A stretch of DNA of 64,000 bases, from the NCBI GenBank assembly GCA_014529385.2, contig CM043964.1, positions 136,129,420-136,193,419 of the forward strand, in the 5' to 3' direction. This stretch comes from Adiantum capillus-veneris. Its lineage: Eukaryota > Streptophyta > Polypodiopsida > Polypodiales > Pteridaceae. This document shows, piece after piece, positions 45,831-57,156 of the stretch. The notes beneath the pieces are model-generated. The model did not search any database. It was not told where the DNA came from and saw only the letters and a program-made list of their open reading frames with translations. Made by a program: the position numbers and the translations under genes. The first letter of the stretch is position 1; the number at the start of each line of letters is the position of its first letter.

Positions 45831-47405
45831 GTAACATTTAATGGCCTAGTAACTTGTGTGTAGCGGAAAAATATAGCATAAACATAGTGAGCATTTCATT
45901 AGAATAGATTCCTAATGAGCATAGCAAGAGTGCTTGAATGGAGAGAGAGCAACAAAAGCATAACACCTAGTTAGATAGGCATGAACAATACTTCAAAAGA
46001 GAGAGAAACTAAGCTAGTGACAACAGTTGAGGACCGGATTTACATGAGCCGGTCCCCCCTCTAAAAGGCTTTGTATTATGGGTTTCCCTCATCAAGGGAG
46101 ACATTTTACAATACAATATTTTGTGTTCCTTCAATAACTTGCTAGTGCAATGAAGATGGAAGCTTCAAGCACCATGCACACACTTATAAAACACAACATA
46201 AATTCCCTCACGGTCTCAGACCCAAGACCTCACACACCTTTGAAGATGGTGAGAGCTAGCGGGATATGAGAGTAGATTGAGAGGAAGAAGGAGTATTCTT
46301 ACGAGAAAGAAGTGTATCTCCTCACATAATCACTCATAAAAGCTTAGCATAGCTTAGTAGTTAGCATGGTAGAGGAGATGAGCATGCATTGGAGCTTGGC
46401 TCTTGGTTGGATTTGCATCACAAAGCCAAGAGTTTTTGGTGTAGGCCTCCCTTCTCACAAGCTTGGAGTAGGTGATGAGATTTCCATTAAAGCCTTAGAA
46501 GGAGAGAGAGTCTTCTTTGATGAGATTGTGTGTGTGATAATGCCTTGCCAAATCAGCCCCCTCTTTCTCTTGGTTGACCCCTCTTGCAATTTACTCATGC
46601 TGGCATCCCATTGGACCCTGCAAAGCTTAGCCAATGATAATTGCGAAGCATAAGTGATAGAGTTGTGACATGTGTCTCCCTTTCCCCTTTTGTGAGAGCT
46701 TTAGGTAATTAATTAATGCAATTAAATTTTCATTCGATCCCTTAGTCTTCTGGCCAATAGGAATCAGGGAAGCCATTGGGCTGCTGAACGCTCATTGGAC
46801 CCCTTGGGAGATTGTCCAATAGTCTTCTAGAGAGCTTACTTTCTATTGGTTCTTTTATCAGCTGTTTTAAAATGAATTAAACTAAATGTACTCTAGCCTA
46901 ACTCTCATTGGTCCACCTCTATGGACATCCAATAGGAATTGAATACACCTTGGGGGCAACTGGGCTAGGGAGCTAACATGTGTTCCCTATTCCCTTTGTG
47001 TAAGGGGAACTTGCTAGAGTGTGCGTGTTTTTCTCTCTCATCCCCTACTAAAAGGGCTCGCCCCCTCCTATCTAGGGATATGTGAAGACTTTTTGGTCTT
47101 CACATAAGCATTCAATACTACCTAGAGTTTGACCATTGGATGTAACCTTTGAATTTTGGAACCTTAGCATTTTGGAAGTCTCAATGGGCTGAACCTTATG
47201 GTCTTTGAAGCCCATTGTTGCACATGGATCTTTTTCAGATGGCCTCCCCTTTGGATCCCTATTTTCCCTCCTTTGGATACCTACTATGGCCAGTCTACCA
47301 GCTTAACCAATATTCTAGATTTTTCTCCCCAGGCACTTCCCCATATTAAATGATCAATTTAACATGAGAAAATCATTTAGGAGAATTAGATACTAGTTAT
47401 TATGA
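45831..47405. repeat. LTR-like repeat family, copy 2 (about 1.58 kb)
   Basis: Ends TGTAACATTT and TTATTATGACA give TG...CA on either strand, so orientation is ambiguous. On the minus strand it would start TGTCATAATAAC right after the purine-rich AAGAGAGAGGTAA, making it the 3' LTR of the gypsy element at 47.7-52.2 kb. On the plus strand it would follow AAGCGAGGTGGATAAGG. It shares long blocks with copies 1 and 3, including GACCGGAT..ACATGAGCCGGTCCCCCCT with copy 3. No second LTR is found beyond 52.2 kb. Confidence 0.7.
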
Positions 47406-47739
47406 CATTACCTCTCTCTTGAAATCATAGTCTTCCTCGACTATGGGGTAGAGAAGATAAAGCCTATTTATTAGTCCTTTTTCTAGTGCATAGAGGATCC
47501 CTATCTTACCCTACAACATCGTTCCAGAATGGGTGACTAATTCATTTGGTGCTTGAGAGCTTGATTTGCCGCAAGCTTGTCTACACATTAGTCCTAACAA
47601 TCTTCCATAGTAGAGTAACAAGCTCTACTTGGTGTTTGGGAGACGTCGTCTCCGCAAACTTGATTCTAAGCATGCAAACTACTTAACATTTGTGCACAAT
47701 AAAGAAAAAGAGAGTCTTAATAAGACAAAAAATTTGTTC

Positions 47740-49232
47740 ATTTTAAACATTTATACGTTTGCTTACTCTAGGGAAGCGTTGTAAGCATTGACAAGGTTTA
47801 AGTTATCCTTTAATTGTATGCCTTGCATCCATCTGGCATCTTTAAAAGGATTGTTCTTAAACTTAATAAGATACCGTCAGATAATCTTATCACCTCTCAA
47901 TACCTTGTCTTCATGTCGGAGAATGGACTTGGGCTGCAACACCTCTTCTTGGTCCTCAATTGCCGATGGGTCTTCAATAGTTGGTTCTTGAGGTGGCCTT
48001 CCTTTGTAAGGCTTTCATAAGCTCACATGGAAAGAATTGTGTATGAGCCAATGACTGGGCAACTTAAGTTGATAGGCCATCTCATTGATTGGTCTAAGAA
48101 TCTGGAAGGGACCATAGTACCTTTTTGCTAACTTAGCATAGTACTTTTGGTGTCCCGTAGGATTCTTGCTTGTCATTTGCCTTAATCGAGCCTTGAGAAA
48201 TTTAAGCAAGACCCAATCATTTTCTTTAAAGTATTTTGTGCTTATCAGCAGTAGCCTTTTTCCTTTGCTGTGAGATAGAGATAGCATCCTTAATCTTTTG
48301 GAAATATTCTTGTAGGTCTCGGCTATACTCATCTACAGGGAGGATCTTCCTGTGTACCTTAAGTAGCAGGGGACTTTTGGATCTTCCCTTAATCACCTCA
48401 AAAGGTGCTTTTCTCGTGGAGGTATGTATAGTATTATTGTAGGCATACTCCAATAAGGGTAAGTACTTCTCCCATTGGGACCTTTGATCTACTTCCGTTA
48501 CATAGGCTTTTAGTAGATCAAGAATTATTAGGTTAGCTATTTCACTTTGGCCATCCGTTTGTGGGTGATAGGTCGAAGAGAAGTTTAGCCTTGTCCCTAA
48601 ATTCTAAAAGAGACCCTTCCAGAAATTACTGGTCATTCTAGGATCTCTATCCGACAATATGGACATTGGCAAGCCATGGTACTTGAAGATTTGTGATATG
48701 AAGAGGGTTGCCATTTGATGGGCTTTGATAGTCTTTTTGACATGTATAAAATGAGCTTGTTTGCTGAACGTGTCTGCTATCGTCCATATTCCCGTATTCC
48801 CATGAATAGACTTAGGTAATCCAAAGATAAAATGATCTTGTATAAAATGAACGTGTCTGCTATCGTCCATATTCCCGTATTCCCATGGATATAATTAGGA
48901 AATCCAAAGATAGAATCCATAAATATGCTCTCCCATGGTGAATTAGGGATTGGCAAAGGCGATCCTTGTTGCTTCCCTCTATCAAACTTCGTCTTTTGGC
49001 ATACCACACATTTAGAAACATACTCTTGTATGTTTGCTTTCATGGCAGGCCAATACAAATATGTTTCAATCCCTTTTAGGGTAGACTGAATCCCTCTATG
49101 CCCCACATAAGGAGGAGCATGAGATTCATACATTACTTTCTCACCTAGTGAGTTAGTAACGCATAGTCTATTGCCATAGAGAAGGATAACCATCTTGTAA
49201 AGTAAATGGTTCCTCTTTCTACTTGAATGCAA
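47740..49232 (-). pseudogene. Gypsy integrase with chromodomain-like C-terminus, duplicated segment
   Basis: The zinc-binding part reads ESHAPPYVGHRGIQ and CVVCQKTKFDRGKQQ (HHCC). The core has IFMDSIFGFP and, after a duplication, MSILSDRDPRMTSNFWK. Further on come [40 protein letters not shown] and [16 protein letters not shown]. The end reads LQPKSILRHEDKVLRGDKII and PFKDARWMQ, which resembles the chromodomain of chromoviruses. An 83 bp tandem duplication (48767-48932) repeats the IHGNTGIWTIADTF coding segment and shifts the frame. Confidence 0.85.
48767..48932. repeat. 83-bp tandem duplication in the integrase
   Basis: AACGTGTCTGCTATCGTCCA starts both units (48767 and 48850). The break lies at a shared TGTATAAAATG. 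Because 83 is not a multiple of three it shifts the reading frame. Confidence 0.92.
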
Positions 49233-49857
49233 GTGCTGAAATCACATCTCTAAAATTGGGATCAATAGCGTACTCATCTATCATAGAAGATAGATCATTG
49301 TGAGTTGCTATGGAGACCGCATTAACTCTCAGCCATCTTGAGAGTGCATCGGCTACTTGATTATGCTTGCCAGCAATGTGAGAAATATGAAAAAGAAATT
49401 GCAAAAGGAAATTTGCCCATCTCATTTGTTTGTCAGAGAGCTTGGTTTGCGTCATGAAGTACTTAAGGCTTTGGTGATCCGTCCACAGAATGAAAGGATT
49501 CCCCAATAAACAATGCTTCCATGAGTCTAAGGCATGTAGAAGTGCGAGGAGTTCCTTTTTATATATGCCTAAAGGTTGCTCAACATGGTCGAGCCTTCTA
49601 CTTTCAAAGGCTATGTCGTGCCCTTCTTGGAGCAAAATAGCTCCAAGGCAATCACCACAAGTGTCACATTGGGCCTTAAATGGCTTTGAGAGATCCGGTA
49701 GTGTAAGCACATGTTGAGAGATAAGCTTTTCTTTAAGCTTTTTGAAAGCATTGTTCTCCTTGGTAGACGATGTGTACCTAATGTTTTTCTTTGTTGGGTC
49801 ATGTAATGGTCCTTCAATTTGTGAGAACTTTTCTATGAAGCATCTATGTATGCACAC
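49219..49857 (-). pseudogene. Gypsy RNase H segment, long open frame
   Basis: The 212-codon frame contains FKAQCDTCGDCLGAILLQEG, YKKELLALLHALDSWKHCLL, LWTDHQSLKYFMTQTKLSDK and HIAGKHNQVADALSRW, the order of a gypsy RNase H. It is the best-preserved part of this element. In a working element it would degrade the RNA strand of the hybrid. Confidence 0.9.
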
Positions 49858-50436
49858 ATACTTTTAAAGCTTCTTAGTTTATGTAGATTCCTTGGATTAG
49901 ACTATCCTTTTATTACCTCTAGGTTTGATGGATCCATTTGGATGCCATGTTGAGAGATAATGTGACCTAAATGCTAAATCTCTTGTAGTAAAAAATCACT
50001 TTTCTTTCGATTAATATAAAGTTTATTCTCTCATAAGACTTGAAATATTACTTGGAGGTGTTGCTTGTGTTTGTCTAGTGAATAAGAGTAGATGATTACA
50101 TCATCAAAGAGCACTTCAGTAAAGGTTCGGTGAGGCCTGAATAGCTTCTTTATCAAGAGGTTAAATGTGGCCGTCTTGATCAAGTATCCTTATTTGATTG
50201 TATCCACTTTTTAGGTCAATCCTACTGAAGTAGGTCGACCCTTGCAACTTATCAAATAGGTCTTCTACCTGTGGAACGAGAAACCTATTTTTGATAGTGA
50301 TCCTATTTAGTTCTCTATAGTCAACACACATATGATATGTGCCATCTTTCTTTTGCACTAATAACACGGGTGAACAAAATGGAGATGAGCTAGGTCTAAC
50401 CATGCCCTTCTCAACTAACTCATGCACTTGCCGCAT
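49858..50436 (-). pseudogene. Gypsy reverse transcriptase with internal deletion
   Basis: 50436-50161 reads SSSPFCSPVLLVQKKDGTYH, MCVDYRELNRITIKNRFLVP and YFSRIDLKSGYNQIRI. It then changes frame and jumps to LFRPHRTFTEVLFDDVIIYS (about 50145-50085). The usual segment between these, with the EFLVMPFGLTNAP motif, is missing, about 30 residues. The catalytic DD of FDDVIIYS survives, but the enzyme could not work. Confidence 0.85.
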
Positions 50437-50505
50437 AATCTCCTCTTGTTGAGCTTGAGAAACTCTATAAGGAGGTTTATTAGGCGGTGAACTTCCTGGA
50501 AGAAG

Positions 50506-51168
50506 TTAAATTGCATGGTCATCATTGCCTCGTTTAGGAGGTAGTTCACAAGGGATGTCGTCAATAAAAACATCTTGAAATCCCTTGAGAAAATTGGATA
50601 ACTCTAATTCCTTGTGATTGTTTATATTTTCTTTTGCTAAAGCATTAGGTTCATTTTGAGAATCTTTAACAAAAATCATGTACAAGGAAATAGAGCTCTT
50701 TATTGACTTATTGAAAGCTTGCATATGTACAATGGGTATGGTGTTACCTGACTCCTTAGCATCTATGTACATATTTTTTTCCCTGAACCTAAAGTAGATT
50801 TGCCTTTCAGGGAATATAACATTGGCAGCCATGCGATCAAACCATGGTGCCCCTAGGATTATAGCCTCGTGCTTGAGAGGAGAGATAAAGAAGTCCTCTT
50901 TGTCCACATAGCTTTGGATATGGAGCCTCAATTTCCCAATTAAGGGAGTGACTGAAGCTTCTTGCCCCTTGAAAGAACCATCGGCGGGTAGGACATCTCC
51001 CATCTCATAGGCTTGGATGCCTAGCTTGGTGGCCAAATCTGTGGATATGAAATTGTGAGTAGAACCAAGGTCAAAGAGAATAAAATCATCATGTTCTCTC
51101 ACCTTTCCCCAAGCATGGCATAGAGAAGATCCTTTGTGATGAGAATCCTCTTCTTGGATTTTGACCAA
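50506..51168 (-). pseudogene. Gypsy aspartic protease segment
   Basis: The frame has FILFDLGSTHNFISTDLATK, KHEAIILGAPWFDRM and KRGNDDHAI. The position and the HNFIS phrase fit plant gypsy proteases. The active-site triplet is D-L-G where D-S/T-G is normal, so the catalytic context is altered. Confidence 0.8.
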
Positions 51169-52225
51169 GGTAGCTCTAGGAGTCTCATTTCTTGTATTCT
51201 TGTGGGGGCAAGCACGATAAGCATGCCCTTGTTGGCGTTGCCTTTAGGAGACTTTTGGACATTTTCCTTCACCTTAGGCTCATTGTTACTGTCCTTGTTC
51301 TCCGTGGCCTTACGATTTCTCTTAGTCCTTGGTCGGAAATTGATCTGTGAAGCCACCATGGTATGGTGTATGACCGCAGATATGGTTTGTGGCCTTTGAG
51401 AGTTGACATACTCCACCATATCTTCAATTAAGCGCAAAAAAAATTGTTGTTTTTGCTCTCCAAAATCTATATTTTTGAAGACAGTGGCTTTGAGATGTAA
51501 GTCCCAAAACTTGTCTACATATTTGTGAATAGATTCATAGGGAGAGAGCTTCAAGCTTCGCCATTCAGTGAGTACTTTGTCTTTGGCATCGGTAGCCAAA
51601 AACTTCTTCATGATGGAAGCTCTTAAAGATTTCCATTTTCGTGGAGCTTCACCGTTTGCCCGTAGGCTAGACCACCATTGCTTGACAGACTTTTGAAAAT
51701 GCATAGCTACATGGTGTAGCTTAGAGGACTCCATGAGGCCCTCATCTCCAAACACCGCATCGAATTGTTGGATGAAGGCCAAGACTTTGTCCATAGCACC
51801 AAAGTGGCCATCGTAGGTAAGGAAAGAGACGTTCTTTCGTCCCTCTTTGAGCTTCTAGAGCTTGGATGACCTCTTCCATGCGGCATAGGATTTCCTATGG
51901 CCTGTTCTTTTTGGTGGTTCGAAAGTTGCATGATCACTTTCTTCAGAAGAGGAAGAATTTGAGGAGGATGGAGAAGAGGGTGACCTCTTTCTTGCCTTTT
52001 TCTTCCCTTGGTCTTCCTTGTTTGCACCATCACTTTCTTCATAAGAGGAAGAGGATGAAGAAGATGGAGAAGAGGTGACGTATTTCTCGCCTTTTTCTTC
52101 TCTTGTTTTCTGTCATCCCTCTTTGAATTATGGTACGTGTGGAGAAGAGTGCAATGGTCTTCTCTGTTTAGGGGGTGTTGGAGAGCGTCTTGCCCACCAT
52201 CTTTGTGGAGCCATCTTGATGCCAC
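51099..52225 (-). pseudogene. Gypsy gag with Ser/Glu-rich N-terminal repeats
   Basis: The capsid part reads VSFLTYDGHFGAMDKVLAFI, KLHHVAMHFQKSVKQWWSSL and LKLSPYESIHKYVDKFWDLH, a retrotransposon gag. Upstream, one frame gives two tandem repeats of SPSSSSSSSYEESDGA and SPSSPSSSNSSSSEESDHA (66 bp apart in DNA), while the longest open frame is in another phase, so a frameshift separates them. No clear CCHC knuckle is seen; RPRTKRNRKATENK gives a basic tail. Confidence 0.8.
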
Positions 52226-53141
52226 AATAAGGGGAAGTCCAGCGATCTAATCCACCTTACACTATGTAAACTAGGCCCCCACTAAAGAATTTCATCCATC
52301 GAGTGAAATTTTTTGAGCACAGAAGAAACCAAGCAAGAGCAAGAAATTTAAAACATTGAATGAGATTTTTTGAGCAAACCCAAGTCTAAGCAAAGTAAAC
52401 TAGGTATGAACAAAATAGATGATAGACTTAAACATCAATAGACTAAACTAGGTAATTATTATACTGAAAGAGATATCAATAGATTTTAATATACATAGAT
52501 TGTGAAAATAAATAAATATAGTACTACCTATTTCTATGTCCCCCCCCTTCACCAGCTTGCACTCCCCCACCTATTTGCGTACCTCCTCTTCACCTCTGTA
52601 GACAACCGTTATCTATGTTTCTCAATCCTTTGCTCAAAACTACTGAAGACCCTTTACCTCACAACAAGTCTTTGACATCCTTGATAACCTCGCGATAGGT
52701 TGCCGCCAATTCCCTCCTATACAATGTCAATGCATATACCCAACTACCATGCTCGCTATTTGTGCTCGAGCCACTGTCTCTTGCTTACAAAACTTGCTCA
52801 ATGAATTCCACCTATTTTTCCCAAGCTCAATCACTACTGCTATTGTATTGTCTTTGTACCCAAGCTCAAGCTCCAATAGAGCACCCACATCCTACTTAGG
52901 GGTGTTACGATAAGACCAAGTCTAGATCATCATCATTCAATTTTCAACTTGAAAGAAGTATGTCCCTACGGTTTTGCTAAATCGTGGAGCATGAGAATCT
53001 TGCAAGATTCCTTGGCTTGGGAAACAATGGGATAAGGAAGCAGGAGCCGCGTGGTATCTGACAAGGGACAAAAAAGTGGGAAGAACAAAATATAAATCTA
53101 TTTTTGTCGGGTGCATGGCATTGCTCTATGTGCCAGTCAAT

Positions 53142-53143
<2 letters not shown>
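52226..53143. other. No gene recognised
   Basis: About 0.9 kb without a supported feature. A C-rich patch lies at 52540-52575. Confidence 0.5.
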
Positions 53144-53228
<85 letters not shown>

Positions 53229-53235
53229 ACACACT
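53144..53235. repeat. (CT)n - C17 - (CA)n compound tract
   Basis: About 53 bp of CT, then 17 consecutive C, then about 22 bp of CA. Both the overlapping Ser/Leu and Arg/Glu frames are artefacts. Confidence 0.95.
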
Positions 53236-53439
53236 CACAACGTCTTTCCCACTTTTTGCCAGTTTTTGTGATTGATGATAAATCTTGTGTCTCTCAATTT
53301 TCATGCATTGAGAGATCCTGTGATTCTTGACTCTTCGTGCTAAGAAAGTAGTAGATACTTCTTGTTCTGGTGATTTATGATGTTTGGGATTTGAGATTCT
53401 ATTCCTCATACAAGGGAAACTTTACCAAATTTTTTTCGT

Positions 53440-54265
53440 GAATTTCATGGTTGTGATTGCTTGAATGCTGACCACTTTGCCAGAAAGTTGGAATACTTTT
53501 CGTACGACAATTAGTAACAGACTTATAGTGAACAAACTCACCATGGAGAAGGTTGCTAGTTCTTTGCTGACTAAAGAGATGAATAGGAAGAACAATCACA
53601 ATGGCAAGGTTCTACTACTCTTAATTTTTGTGGTAGATTGTAGTCAAGAAAGGAATTTTCATAAAGAGGAAGATCAAGATGCAAATCTCGTTCTTGTCAT
53701 GACAGAAAGTGTTATCACTGCAATAATCTTGGCCATATATAAAAGGATTTTTTAAGATGAAAGAGAGAGAAAATGAAAGCTAAAATTAAGTAAGTTTAAG
53801 ACAAAGGTGAACAAAAAGCTTCGTCTTTGAAGATTGAAGAAGCAAACGCAATGGAATCTCATCGCGATGTGTTGTTCTCATCATTTCTTGACTATGACTT
53901 GCAAGTTCTACTACTACCTTGCAAAACTAGATCATTGATTCTGGTGCATCATTTCATGTTACTCCATGCGTTTTCTACTTATGATGCTTTAAAGAAAGGT
54001 GTGGTTCATTTTGGAAACAATTTTGTGTGTGTGACATAGTGGGCATTGGTGATGTGCAGTTGCAGTTTGCTTATGGTTGTATTTTCACTTTGAAGAATGT
54101 GAGACATGTTCCAAAGTTGGCAAAAAGTTTGATTAGCACTGGGAAACTTGACGATGAGGGTTATCACACTTCTTTTGGAGACTCCTTCTAGAAGTTGTCA
54201 AAGGGTTCTTTGGTTGTTGCAAAGGGTTTCAGAATTGGAAGTATTTTTAATTGCTAGTGTTAAGA
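53440..54265 (+). pseudogene. Ty1/copia gag to protease relic
   Basis: 53465-53610 reads LTTLPESWNTFRTTISNRLI and LTMEKVASSLLTKEMNRKNN, a copia gag. A shifted frame gives the zinc knuckle CYHCNNLGHI at about 53707. Another gives LILVHHFMLLHAFSTYDALK, then VGIGDVQLQF and LKNVRHVPKLAKSLISTGKL, the protease flank, and finally LSKGSLVVAKGFRIGS. At least three frame changes occur. The upstream gag half and LTRs are missing. Confidence 0.85.
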
Positions 54266-54299
54266 ACCATATTATATTATAGTCGAGCAACCAAATACC

Positions 54300-54590
54300 C
54301 CTTTGTGGCATTCCAGTAGGGCCAATTGCACTTTGATGGGATGAGACTCGGAATCTATGAAAAAGATCTTGTAGCTGTCTTAGATGCTTTGTATTCATGG
54401 AGGAATTATTTACTTGGGACGCCCTTCATCATACAAATGGATCATCAAACTCTCAAGTACTTCATGCTCAGTGCATGACACAAACCAAGCTATCTGCCAA
54501 AATGAGGTGAGTATTTTTTCTTTTGCAATTTCATTTTTATATTGATCACATTCTTGAAAAGCACAATCAAGTATTTACACGTGTAGCTAT
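54300..54590 (+). pseudogene. Ty3/gypsy RNase H fragment
   Basis: The plus strand reads MRLGIYEKDLVAVLDALYSW, RNYLLGTPFIIQMDHQTLKY, FML, then after a stop KPSYLPK and finally FHFYIDHILEKHNQV. This is a gypsy RNase H, with the D of MDHQ present. It abuts the copia relic, so two unrelated retroelement fragments were joined here. Confidence 0.85.
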
Positions 54591-54746
54591 TAAGGCGGTC
54601 CGCATGCGTGCGCGCGCACACACACACAGCGTTGAGTGGGTTACGGTCTGTTCGATATACTTCTGGGATACAAGCTGTTTTTCAGCCGTACTGTTGTCCA
54701 CCTTGTTGAAATAGCTGAGTATGCCTCTTGGCCTTTCAAATCATTT

Positions 54747-54748
<2 letters not shown>

Positions 54749-54830
<82 letters not shown>
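54749..54830. repeat. (CA)n microsatellite
   Basis: A pure CA run of about 82 bp, the longest in the window. The cysteine/valine and threonine/histidine frames through it are artefacts. Confidence 0.97.
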
Positions 54831-54832
<2 letters not shown>

Positions 54833-56520
54833 CACCCTTTGAAAGCTTTGCACTCTTCCTCGGGTGCTCTTGGCATGCCGCACGGGTGTTGTGGTCCTCC
54901 AGGTCTGCATACCCGCTCAACAAACCGCACGAGCCTGTAGTGAGGTTCTGGAATGAAGGCATAACAATAATCTCTCACCCTCTCTTGATGTGTCTTCTTT
55001 GGACTTGGCTTGAAAACAAAGGCTGTTTCAATGATCATGTGTGAACTGCTACAAGTGGCTCTCTATCTACCATAAGGGCAATATGCAACAACCACCTACA
55101 CAGATGGGAGGAAATTACGAAGCTATCAAAGCGCACTACTTTGGAAATTGACTCGCAATAGAGACATTCTCACACATCTAGTATACGCGCAACATCAGGT
55201 AGGTGATTGTCACCTACTTAGAATGGTTATGGGAAATTGTTACTATCAATAAAATGAAGTAGGAAAATATGTTTTAATTTACTTGAATGTATTATACTGT
55301 GCACATTTGCTTGTAAAAAGTTGAACATGATAGCTCTTGGTACGGATAGACTAGTATGACCATTTGCTTTTTGTTTTACGATTGAAAAGCAGGGCAAACA
55401 AGCTTTGTTAAGGACCTGTTTTGAATGAGTATTTATGTATCTTATTTGAAGAGTATATAAATTTGGATTGGTTTACCTATTCAAATCTCGATTGGTTTTC
55501 ACCTACTTAGAGAGGCTGTGGTAAGTCATTGCTTTGAACCTTTTTTATGCTGCATGCGTTGGAAGTGTAATTCTTTCAGGATTTCAAACTATCATAAAGG
55601 AATAAACTGTTAAAAGCATTATGGTAAAGAGACTTGGACCTTAATCCTCCTGTGAGGGTCTCTTGATGAGATGGTATAGTTTATTGGAGATTTTTTGAAA
55701 TTTTATTCAAAATACAGGGGAGATGCTGCCGAAATCTCATGAAATATGAACGTACAAGGTTGTCAGGTAGTAGGACATATGTCCGGCTAACATGTGAGTA
55801 GATTCATTCGTCACAATACAAGACTCTGCTCATTTTTGGTTAGATAGGTGGTATTTTATACCTATTAAGATTTTGATTACTTCACTTCAAGCAAGAAATG
55901 GAAATTCGATCTCTATACAATTAACTTGAACCAGCCCGGAAGTACTTTTCGGATTGATGTAAGCTTGCACTAAAGTGACAATGATAGTTAAGTTGTTGTA
56001 TAGATGGTGGAAAAGACAAGGCGTAGACAAAATATTTGGTAAAATTGATACTACTTATGATTTTTTGTCTTAAACAGAATCCTCTTGTTGAGTTCCTCAC
56101 AAGAGGTCGAGTTCATAGAGCTTTGAATTACTTGCAGAATATATTACTCTAATATGTTTTGAGGATGATATCATATTTTTGAGCCAGTAACATGTGATAT
56201 ATTGCTAGTTTTTGATACAAGAGGTATAGTTTAGTTCTTGACACCATAAACCTACTGTGGAGGATCTCGTTGGGAGATGGCATTAACTGGGTTTTTTTCG
56301 AAATACTACTCAAGTTACAAAGGAAGTGCTGTCCAGTTTTTGCCAGGTGATCTACATTGATTGTTAAAGCTAGAGGTATTTGCATCATACATGGTAATTA
56401 ACACTAGTAGTTTTTAAGAGAGCTCAGTGAGTATTGGGATACACATGCATATACATTTAGAGGTTATCTTACTTGAAATCTTAACTTAACTTAATAGTCA
56501 AACCCTAAGGGTAAGTTGTA

Positions 56521-56580
56521 AACTAGGTCTACAGGTGTGACATGGATGACAACTAGGTCTACAGGTGTGACATGGATGAC
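56521..56580. repeat. Perfect 30-bp tandem duplication
   Basis: The unit AACTAGGTCTACAGGTGTGA plus CATGGATGAC occurs twice without a mismatch. Confidence 0.97.
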
Positions 56581-57078
56581 AACTGGATCCAGTGTCGACA
56601 CCTGCAAAACGCACAAACATAACCAATTCTAACTGAGTGTTGTTGTATGGATGCAGGTAACAGCTGGATCCTTCTCCATGTAGATGTAGTGGAAGCTCAT
56701 CCCAAAGGGTGGACACACAACGATACAACATTAAGATATCAATTTGTAATGATTAGAGATCAAATTTTTGATCTAAATAACTATATTATCCATTAGATAC
56801 AGAATGATGTATTGCTAGCAGTATATGAGATGTTAATTGAGTTTTATGACATTTTTTATTTTAAAATATTGTTATTCAATATATTATGTAATACAATTGT
56901 CTAAGTATGGTTCAATTTTTCATACTTAAACACACACTCCTTTTTCCCTACTAGTCTTCGGTTGGACTAGTGCCATACTTAACAATTGGAATTAGATAAT
57001 ATAATAAATAATAATTTAGCTACTCCAATTTATCTTGACTTCAATCAAACGGTTTTTGTCAGGATATGGATATTCATA

Positions 57079-57156
57079 CCCTAAGGATTGGATTGGCGGC
57101 TCTATGGTATAATTATGCCCTAAGGATTGGATTGGCGGCTCTATGGTATAATTATG
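57079..57156. repeat. Perfect 39-bp tandem duplication
   Basis: The unit starting CCCTAAGGATTGGATTGGCG and ending TATAATTATG occurs twice in tandem without a mismatch. Confidence 0.97.

Larger units (their letters stand above)
47406..52225 (-). mobile_element. Chromovirus-like Ty3/gypsy element, internal region, inactive
   Basis: Minus-strand gag (about 52.2-51.1 kb), protease, reverse transcriptase, RNase H, integrase and a C-terminal chromodomain-like end occur in canonical gypsy order. Its 3' LTR may be copy 2 of the LTR-like family. The 5' LTR and a good primer site are not evident; TGGCATCAAGATGG at about 52212-52225 is a poor candidate. Multiple frame changes, an RT deletion and an integrase duplication make it non-functional. 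Confidence 0.88.

Noticed and set aside
54636-55044. Long Thr/His and Cys/Val open frames
   Set aside because: Artefact of the (CA)n tract at 54749-54830; the non-repeat parts resemble nothing.
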